Of a DNA stretch of 40,920 bases, positions 35,571 through 40,920 are shown in pieces (within the stretch, counting starts at the first letter, position 1; each line of letters begins with the position of its first letter). The notes below the pieces were generated by a model, which saw nothing but the letters and a program-made list of their open reading frames with translations, was not told the DNA's origin and did not search any database. A program made the position numbers and the translations under genes. Source of the stretch: Phocaeicola faecium (GTDB taxonomy: Bacteria; Bacteroidota; Bacteroidia; Bacteroidales; Bacteroidaceae); the NCBI RefSeq assembly GCF_014837055.1, contig NZ_JACSPQ010000011.1, positions 1-40,920 of the forward strand. Direction: 5' to 3'.

Positions 35571-36461
35571 ACCCGATAGTTGGCTTGTCAATATTTTTTC
35601 ATCCAAACAAATGTATTGTGGAAGTTTTCTCCGTAAAACTTACCTTGCTTATTATTTCTTTCTTTATATAATATATAGAGAGGGTGGTACGGCAGGTGGC
35701 TCACTCGTGTCACACTACCCTCTGTATCGAGCTGATATACATATTGTTAAGTATGTCTAAAATAGTTGTTAAAGTGGCTCACCCTAAAAATAGTTTTCAC
35801 TAAAAGACTGATTATCAGTAGAAAGCAAAAATACGCTTCGGTCGGTTTTCCGCTCCGGGGCAAGGAACGTACAGTCTCACCGTGTTATGATTCTTTACTC
35901 GCGCATTGGCGAAAGGCAGAGGTTGGGCTTGATTTTGTGGCGGGATTGGATTTGCTTTTTAATGTCACGTCGATTGTGTGAAGGAGTATTATGTTATCTT
36001 TTTGTGTTGATGTTTTCCGGATTTTTCTTGTTCTTTTATCGGTTGATGTAATATACTTTGAGATGAGCGGATATATTTCTAAATAATTTTCTATCTTAGT
36101 AGCTCTATCAGGTTAGATACAATTAATACGGAATGTAATTTATGGAACTCGTATTAAATCTGTTTTTACAGAGAAAGACAAAGGTGGTGTTTGGGGCTTG
36201 AAAAACAAGCGGGCAGACCGATGAGTCTTACGGATAGAATTGGTAAACTTATCCGCATGAGTTGAGTGATGCTATTCGTAGTATTTTTATATGTCATCGG
36301 AGAACTCTTTTTAAGTGGTTCTCCGAATAGTAAGGCAGAGTTTTACTATAAATTTCAAATGGGTTACAAATGTAACCCGCCCAATATGGAGATGTTGATT
36401 TAAACATCTAACCATTGAGTGCGATTGTAGATGATTTATTGAGAACTAAATAAATGAATTT
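35571..36461. other. 890-bp gene-poor region with several hairpins
   Basis: No convincing gene is seen. Visible items are an inverted repeat AGAGGGTGGT/ACTACCCTCT (35679-35723), the word GTGGCTCAC at 35696-35704 and 35774-35782, a terminator-like stem TCGGAGAAC/GTTCTCCGA (36297-36326), a perfect inverted repeat GGGTTACAAATGTAACCC (36361-36378) and a stem AGATGTT/AACATCT (36390-36409). A 31-codon frame at 35991 is preceded by AGGAG but has no recognisable features. Composition is AT-rich. The region may be decayed mobile DNA at the edge of an accessory patch. Confidence 0.6.
36297..36326 (+). terminator. Terminator-like hairpin in the gene-poor region
   Basis: A 9-bp perfect stem TCGGAGAAC/GTTCTCCGA with a 12-nt loop. 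No clean T tract follows on the plus strand, and no gene upstream is identified. Confidence 0.35.
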
Positions 36462-37226
36462 ATGGGAGAAGCTAAATTATATAAGTACCTTGATTTTAAC
36501 GGTGGATTGATGATGTTGCAAAATAGTGATATTCAATTTACCAATGCTACGCAGTTGAATGACCCGTTTGATTGCCATCCCTCACTGATTGATTTCTCTA
36601 ACGTTCCGAAAGAAGCGTGTAGAGGATGGACGCCGGAAATTATTGAAGAATTAAAACGAGACCCGTTTCGGAGAATAAGAGAAGAGGCATGGATATGTAG
36701 CTTGTCTAAAGTATATGATTCCATATTGATGTGGAGCTATTATAGCAAGCACAAAGGTATCTGTATCGGTTTGGATATGGAAAGAAGCAGGAAATATCTT
36801 TCTCGCATGTTGGGTGGAACTATGATAGGTTGTGCCGAAGTGGAAGTACAATATAAAGATATTGTAGAAAAACCGGATTATTTCAGAGATGCAAAAGATT
36901 TTTTCCGTTATCAGATATCCACTAAGGCAAAGGCTTGGGAGCATGAGCAAGAGGTCAGGTTATTTATTTTAGATCCTTTTCCTACATATATGGCATTATT
37001 GCCATGGCAAAATGATGATAAAGGTCCGATTGATTGGAAGGAGGTTCGAGCTTTTCCTAAAATAGGAGGTGAATGTTTTGAGTCCGTTTATTTGGGAGTA
37101 AATATGGATACCGATGAAAAATCGAAAATAATAAGTGTTGCCCGAAAGCTGAATCCGGATATAAAGATTTATCAAATGGGAATTGATTCAAATGCTTTTA
37201 GGCTAAATGCAGAGTTGATTAAATAA
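36462..37226 (+). CDS. DUF2971 domain protein
   Basis: A 254-residue protein of the DUF2971 family. Its opening LYKYLDFNGGLMMLQNSDI and FTNATQLNDPFDCHP (about 5-39) are the family's conserved blocks, followed by the ILMWSYYSKHKGICIGLDM segment (about 88-106) and an EHEQEVRLF block. The biochemical function of the family is not established; members turn up often in variable and defence-rich regions. No membrane segment or signal is seen. AT-rich composition and gene-poor surroundings suggest acquisition. Confidence 0.82.
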   Translation: MGEAKLYKYLDFNGGLMMLQNSDIQFTNATQLNDPFDCHPSLIDFSNVPKEACRGWTPEIIEELKRDPFRRIREEAWICSLSKVYDSILMWSYYSKHKGICIGLDMERSRKYLSRMLGGTMIGCAEVEVQYKDIVEKPDYFRDAKDFFRYQISTKAKAWEHEQEVRLFILDPFPTYMALLPWQNDDKGPIDWKEVRAFPKIGGECFESVYLGVNMDTDEKSKIISVARKLNPDIKIYQMGIDSNAFRLNAELIK

Positions 37227-37235
37227 TAAAAACTA

Positions 37236-37399
37236 AGAGTGTGTTGTTTAAATTTTCCAATAAAGTAATTTCGTTTGCTTCAATTTGAGTTAGTTTCCAG
37301 TCTGTTGCTCCGTTCTAAATTACAGACAGTTTGCTATCTTCTTTATAGAGCAGAAAAAACTCTTAAATTAAATCAGAGCAAGATTTAAACGACAACTCT
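37236..37399 (+). repeat. MITE-like dispersed repeat, copy B, with terminal inverted repeats
   Basis: A 164-bp non-coding element. The left end AGAGTGTGTTGTTTAAAT and right end (reverse complement AGAGTTGTCGTTTAAAT) form imperfect terminal inverted repeats of about 18-20 bp. The interior matches copy A at 14944-15080. There is no room for a transposase, so if mobile it would be moved in trans. Confidence 0.65.
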
Positions 37400-37450
37400 A
37401 TTTTTCCCATAAAATGTACATGAAGATAATTTAAATAGTTTCTGAATTTG

Positions 37451-37458
37451 TATTTTTG
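37451..37458 (+). promoter_or_regulatory. -7 box for the tandem-nuclease gene
   Basis: TATTTTTG followed by CA, 31 bp upstream of the ATG at 37489. It excludes the TTG at 37456 as a start. Confidence 0.55.
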
Positions 37459-37488
37459 CAATCTATAAATAGAAAGACAAAATATATT

Positions 37489-38541
37489 ATGGGGGAGCAG
37501 ATATTAGCAAGGGAGATTTTATTGAAAGATTTTGCAAATTGCAGTGACGAACTTTTCAATTTAGGGATAATCCGTACAGATAGTTTTACAGGGGAAATTG
37601 GAGAATTTATAGCTTCCAAGTATTTTAATCTTCGTTTAGTAGGAAAATCAACTAAAGCATATGATGCTAAATGTTCTCAAGGGTATAAATACCAAATCAA
37701 ATCTAAGATTCTTACTAAGAAAAGTTTAAATTGCAGTATTTCTAATTTAAAATGTTTAGCCTTTGACTTTCTAATAGTTGTCTACTTTGATGAATATTAT
37801 AATCCTCTGTATATATTAAAAATTCCTTCTAAAGAGATAAGTGCAGAAAAATATTATGTTAATTCTTCCGTTATTTCTATGTATTCTTTAGATGTGAATC
37901 TATTAAGATTGTCAGAAAAAGAAAAAAGTGCTATTAAGAATTTTGCTTTAAGTTATTTGAGTTTACGAAAAGCAAATATTATCAGAAGTCGCAGAGTTGT
38001 AGGAGATATTGGTGAATATTATGCGTGTAGACGTTTGAATTTAAAATTATGTAATAACGTAAATGAAAAAGGTTTAGATGCAATAAATCAAAAAGGATTA
38101 ACTTTTGAAATTAAAACAAGAAGGGTATATGATAGCGGAAGACGCACTTCCGAGGCTAGAAGGTTAAATAAACTCAAAGGTAAGAATGCTGATTATTTGA
38201 TAGTGGTGACTTTAAATCATGCTTTTGAATGTTCCGGTATGTGGATAATGCCAATGAAAAACGTGGTTAATCCGGATTCTGCCCATCTTACGATTGTCAA
38301 TAAAATCATAGGAGTAAGAAATCTAGTACCTAGTCAAATTAATGGGTTGGAAACGGGTGAAAAGTTTGTGTCTTTCAATGAAATGAATAGGCAAAAACAA
38401 TCTCTTGTGTTAAATAATAAGCAAAATGAGCGTCAATCAGAATTAGCAGATATTATTGTTCCTGCAAGTGGGAACCATAAAGGAATGTATTTAATTTTAT
38501 TAGTAATTATAGGTTTTATTCTGGTTTGCTTAGCTTTTTAA
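37489..38541 (+). CDS. Membrane-anchored protein with two tandem restriction-fold (PD-(D/E)xK-like) domains
   Basis: A 350-residue protein with no family I can name with confidence. Two similar units are visible. Unit 1 (about 30-118): GEIGEF with E39, AYDAK with D59, YQIKSK with Q69 and K71, then FDFLIVVYFDEYYNPLYILKIP. Unit 2 (about 165-260): GDIGEY with E176, GLDAI with D197, FEIKTR with E207 and K209, then ADYLIVVTLNHAFECSGMWIMP. The E...D...ExK pattern is that of restriction-fold nucleases. Unit 2 is intact, while unit 1 has Gln for the catalytic acid. A linker follows, then a C-terminal membrane helix (GMYLILLVIIGFILVCLAF, 332-350). A nuclease tethered at the membrane could act on incoming DNA; this is inference. 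AT-rich composition suggests transfer. Confidence 0.6.
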   Translation: MGEQILAREILLKDFANCSDELFNLGIIRTDSFTGEIGEFIASKYFNLRLVGKSTKAYDAKCSQGYKYQIKSKILTKKSLNCSISNLKCLAFDFLIVVYFDEYYNPLYILKIPSKEISAEKYYVNSSVISMYSLDVNLLRLSEKEKSAIKNFALSYLSLRKANIIRSRRVVGDIGEYYACRRLNLKLCNNVNEKGLDAINQKGLTFEIKTRRVYDSGRRTSEARRLNKLKGKNADYLIVVTLNHAFECSGMWIMPMKNVVNPDSAHLTIVNKIIGVRNLVPSQINGLETGEKFVSFNEMNRQKQSLVLNNKQNERQSELADIIVPASGNHKGMYLILLVIIGFILVCLAF

Positions 38542-38636
38542 TTGTTTTAAGTTAATTCAAATTCTGTATATTGGCATTTGTTGAATATCTCTAAATAAAA
38601 AATTGAATAGAGGGGATGTATCTCGCAGATTTTCTC

Positions 38637-38644
38637 TAATTTTG
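38637..38644 (+). promoter_or_regulatory. -7 box for the NhaC-type antiporter gene
   Basis: TAATTTTG followed by CATT, 24 bp before the ATG at 38668. Confidence 0.55.
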
Positions 38645-38667
38645 CATTTCCAATCACTAAACTATCT

Positions 38668-39975
38668 ATGAATCCGAATAAATTGACCCCCATCGTCAAC
38701 AAGCCCAGCGCATGGGCGCTCAGTCCGCTTGTGGTGTTTCTGTGCCTCTATTTAGTTACTTCGCTCATTATCGACGATTTCTATAAAGTGCCTATCACCA
38801 TCGCCTTCTTGGTAGCGTCGGTCTATGCCGTTGCCATTACGAAGGGATTGAGCCTGAACGACCGCATCCTGCAATACTCTACGGGAGCGGCTAACAAGAA
38901 CATCATGCTCATGATTTGGATATTCATCCTTGCGGGAGCATTCGCTAAGTCGGCAGAAACGATGGGAGCCATTGATGCTACGGTCAACCTCGCTCTTTAC
39001 CTCCTGCCCGATAATCTGCTGCTTGCCGGAGTATTCCTCGCCTCGTGCTTCATCTCGCTCTCTATCGGCACGTCGGTGGGAACCATCGTTACACTGGTGC
39101 CTGTGGCGGCAGGCATCGCCGAAAAAACCGACCCCGGGATGCTTCCCCTCGTTACCGCGTTGGTGATAGGAGGGGCGTTCTTTGGCGATAATCTGTCGTT
39201 TATATCCGATACCACCATCGCCGCCACCCGCACGCAGGGATGCGTGATGCGCGACAAATTCCGTGTCAACCTGCTCATCGCCCTGCCTGCCGCCCTCATC
39301 GTATTCGTCTACTACATTGTGTGCGGGTCGGGTGTCGAGTCGGCATACGAAGTGCAAGAGATAGCGTGGGGCAAGGTGGTTCCTTACCTCATCGTGCTGG
39401 CTACGGCGATAGCGGGTGTCAACGTTACGCTGGTGTTGCTGCTGGGCATCGTGTCGACCGGCATCGTGGGGATGTGTTACGGCAGTTTCGACGTGTTCGG
39501 ATGGTTCGGCTCGATGGGAGAGGGGATTATCGGCATGGGCGAACTGATTATCATCACCCTGATGGCGGGCGGACTGCTGGAGCTGATTCGCTTCAACGGC
39601 GGGGTGGATTACATTTTGAACGTGCTGACGAAACACATCCGCGGAAAGCGTGGAGCCGAGCTGAGCATCGCTGCGCTGGTGAGCTTGGCAAACGTATGTA
39701 CGGCAAATAACACGATAGCCATCATTACCGTAGGCCCGCTGGCAAGTAACATTGCCGAGCAGTACCGCATCGACAAACGCAAGAGCGCCAGCATCCTCGA
39801 CATCTTCTCGTGTGTGGTGCAGGGCGTTATCCCTTACGGCGCACAGATGCTGATAGCTGCCGGACTTACCGGACTGTCGCCCCTCAGCATCATCGGTTAC
39901 CTGTATTACCCCATGCTGCTGGGCGTGGTGGCGCTGCTCAGCATCCTGCTCCGTTTTCCCCGGCGGTACTCCTGA
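38668..39975 (+). CDS. NhaC-type Na+/H+ antiporter
   Basis: A 435-residue inner-membrane protein with about eleven predicted helices. NhaC/IT-superfamily features are SIGTSVGTIVTLVPVAAGIA (about 131-150), GGAFFGDNLSFISDTTIAA (about 168-187) and a second-half repeat SLANVCTANNTIAIITVGP (about 347). It exchanges Na+ for H+ (or malate with Na+ in relatives) for pH and salt balance. GC content returns to core levels, marking the right boundary of the accessory patch. It is convergent with the GH16 gene, 23 bp apart. Confidence 0.88.
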   Translation: MNPNKLTPIVNKPSAWALSPLVVFLCLYLVTSLIIDDFYKVPITIAFLVASVYAVAITKGLSLNDRILQYSTGAANKNIMLMIWIFILAGAFAKSAETMGAIDATVNLALYLLPDNLLLAGVFLASCFISLSIGTSVGTIVTLVPVAAGIAEKTDPGMLPLVTALVIGGAFFGDNLSFISDTTIAATRTQGCVMRDKFRVNLLIALPAALIVFVYYIVCGSGVESAYEVQEIAWGKVVPYLIVLATAIAGVNVTLVLLLGIVSTGIVGMCYGSFDVFGWFGSMGEGIIGMGELIIITLMAGGLLELIRFNGGVDYILNVLTKHIRGKRGAELSIAALVSLANVCTANNTIAIITVGPLASNIAEQYRIDKRKSASILDIFSCVVQGVIPYGAQMLIAAGLTGLSPLSIIGYLYYPMLLGVVALLSILLRFPRRYS

Positions 39976-39998
39976 CGAGAGACCTCCGGAGGCTTCCG

Positions 39999-40784
39999 TT
40001 ATTCTTCCCTGAGCTTATAGATCTTTACCCAGTCTACCATCATCTCCACCGGAAGTTCTTCGGGTTTTGCCTTCCCTACCCATGAACCCTCTATCTGCAT
40101 GTCTATCAGCAGGTAATAGGGCGTGCCGAAAGGATACTGCCCCTCTTTGTCTGTCTCGATGCGCGGGTAAGCGAATGTTCTTTGTCCGTTGATGGAAAAC
40201 ACGAGGCTGTCGGGCAGAATTTCCACACCATAGGTATTATAACCGTCGCGGTCTATCGTTCCGGTACCTCCGTGCGGCGGGTTGTTCTTCTCCTTTAATA
40301 TGTGCGTGTAATACGAATGTACGGTCTGGTAAGCGATGCTGTCGTGGTTGAGGTGCTCCATGATGTCTATCTCGCCCCCGTTGGGCCATTTTCCCGTTTC
40401 GGGCAGCATCCAGATGGCAGGCCAAGCCCCTTGTGCGCGTCCTAATTTGGCACAGACTTCCACTTTCCCGTACCCGATGTTTACCTTCCCTTTGGTAAAG
40501 AGTCCGCCCGTGATGAAGCGAGCCGTATCTTGCGGCACCTTGCCGTTGTTGACCGTGCCGTGCAGCACTAAATTCCCGTCTTTTACTTCGTAGAGGAAGT
40601 CGGCATCCGACATGTGCCGGTTCCAGTCCGCTCCTCCCCGTGGAATCTTGCTCCAGCACTGTTCGTCGAAGGTCCGCCCGCTGAAGTTGTCCTCCCATAC
40701 CAAGTCATACATAGCCTGTTGTGCCTGTGCAGTCATCATCAGGCAGCAGCCGCAAAGTGCGGCAAGCATTTTCATAGTTTTCAT
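39999..40784 (-). CDS. Secreted glycoside hydrolase family 16 enzyme
   Basis: A 261-residue beta-glucanase-type enzyme. The signal peptide covers residues 1 to about 22 (cleavage near AQA-QQ). The GH16 jelly roll follows, with the catalytic signature EIDIME: E138 nucleophile, D140, E143 acid/base. WPAIWMLPE (121-129) and GGLFTKGKVNIGYGKVEV (93-110) are family blocks. Likely substrates are beta-1,3- or mixed-linkage glucans, or a related galactan; the sequence alone does not decide. It is a stand-alone gene with no SusC/SusD pair in the window. Met4 is an alternative start. Confidence 0.9.
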   Translation of the reverse strand: MKTMKMLAALCGCCLMMTAQAQQAMYDLVWEDNFSGRTFDEQCWSKIPRGGADWNRHMSDADFLYEVKDGNLVLHGTVNNGKVPQDTARFITGGLFTKGKVNIGYGKVEVCAKLGRAQGAWPAIWMLPETGKWPNGGEIDIMEHLNHDSIAYQTVHSYYTHILKEKNNPPHGGTGTIDRDGYNTYGVEILPDSLVFSINGQRTFAYPRIETDKEGQYPFGTPYYLLIDMQIEGSWVGKAKPEELPVEMMVDWVKIYKLREE

Positions 40785-40871
40785 ACGTTGTTCTTTTTAT
40801 GTGAAAATTGGGCTTTAAAGATAATACAAATTCGGTGAATACAGCCGATTATCGAAAAAACGGGTGATAAA

Positions 40872-40903
40872 TTTGTAAGATTCAAAAGAAAAGTCTACCT
40901 TTG
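40872..40903 (+). promoter_or_regulatory. Strong Bacteroidetes promoter reading out of the window
   Basis: TTTG at 40872-40875, a 20-bp spacer, then TACCTTTG at 40896-40903 followed by CACCGC. Both elements are consensus. The gene it drives lies beyond the right edge. Confidence 0.75.
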
Positions 40904-40920
40904 CACCGCAAATTGAGGAT

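Noticed and set aside
35753..35803. A 16-codon frame, MSKIVVKVAHPKNSFH, that reads like the start of a protein.
   Set aside because: It stops at once, with further stops downstream and no continuation in another frame; at most a gene remnant.
35991..36086. A 31-codon frame with AGGAG eight bases upstream.
   Set aside because: Bacteroidetes rely little on Shine-Dalgarno sites, and the frame shows no domain, signal or neighbour support.
36361..36409. Closely spaced palindromes that could suggest a CRISPR-like or origin-like array.
   Set aside because: The two palindromes differ in sequence and there is no periodic repeat-spacer pattern; no CRISPR array was seen anywhere in the window.

Overview
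The window looks like a chromosomal segment from a member of the Bacteroidales, most likely Bacteroidaceae. The support is the gene content (GSCFA protein, fused MurF-alanine racemase, RNase Y, HTH-cupin regulator beside an acyl-CoA ligase, fused MltF) together with repeated Bacteroidetes-type promoters. These have a -7 box TAnnTTTG, in several cases with TTTG about 18-20 bp upstream. I cannot assign a species. Most of the window is well-packed core genome. Three visibly AT-rich accessory patches interrupt it.

Core layout. 1-4.2 kb, minus strand: a PepSY-like exported protein, then dxs-trkA. 4.4-8.8 kb, plus: GSCFA protein, murF-alr fusion and a BASS-type transporter in one overlapping run. 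8.9-11.2 kb, plus: HTH-cupin regulator and acyl-CoA ligase. 11.3-14.9 kb, minus: hisG-hisD-hisC behind a histidine leader peptide and attenuator. 15.1-15.9 kb, minus: Dabb and hotdog-fold genes. 18.3-20.2 kb, plus: udk-mltF. 20.3-21.3 kb, minus: asd. 21.5-25.1 kb, plus: antiporter, tcdA and a LolD-like ATPase. 25.2-27.4 kb, minus: zapB-like, zapA, a structured RNA (candidate 6S RNA) and rny. 29.9-34.1 kb, minus: a MATE transporter and alaS. 34.2-35.6 kb, plus: an M23 peptidase and a MerR-type regulator. 38.7-40.8 kb: an NhaC-type antiporter and a convergent GH16 enzyme.

Accessory patches. (1) 15.95-18.1 kb: an adenine methyltransferase and a PD-(D/E)xK protein, read as a Type II restriction-modification system. 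(2) 27.5-29.9 kb: a class III nucleotide cyclase and a three-TM effector matching the Pycsar (cyclic pyrimidine) anti-phage architecture, plus a small two-TM protein. The patch is bracketed by an 18-bp perfect direct repeat that may be its integration scar. (3) 35.6-38.6 kb: a DUF2971 protein and an unusual membrane-anchored protein with two tandem restriction-fold nuclease domains, one with an altered active site, plus a MITE-like repeat. A second copy of that repeat lies between the his leader and the hotdog gene.

The best candidates for further attention are the Pycsar-like locus with its flanking repeats, the tandem-nuclease protein, the his attenuator, and a probable leader peptide with a terminator hairpin between a promoter and the MATE gene. 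Everything here was read by eye; no database search or folding calculation was run.
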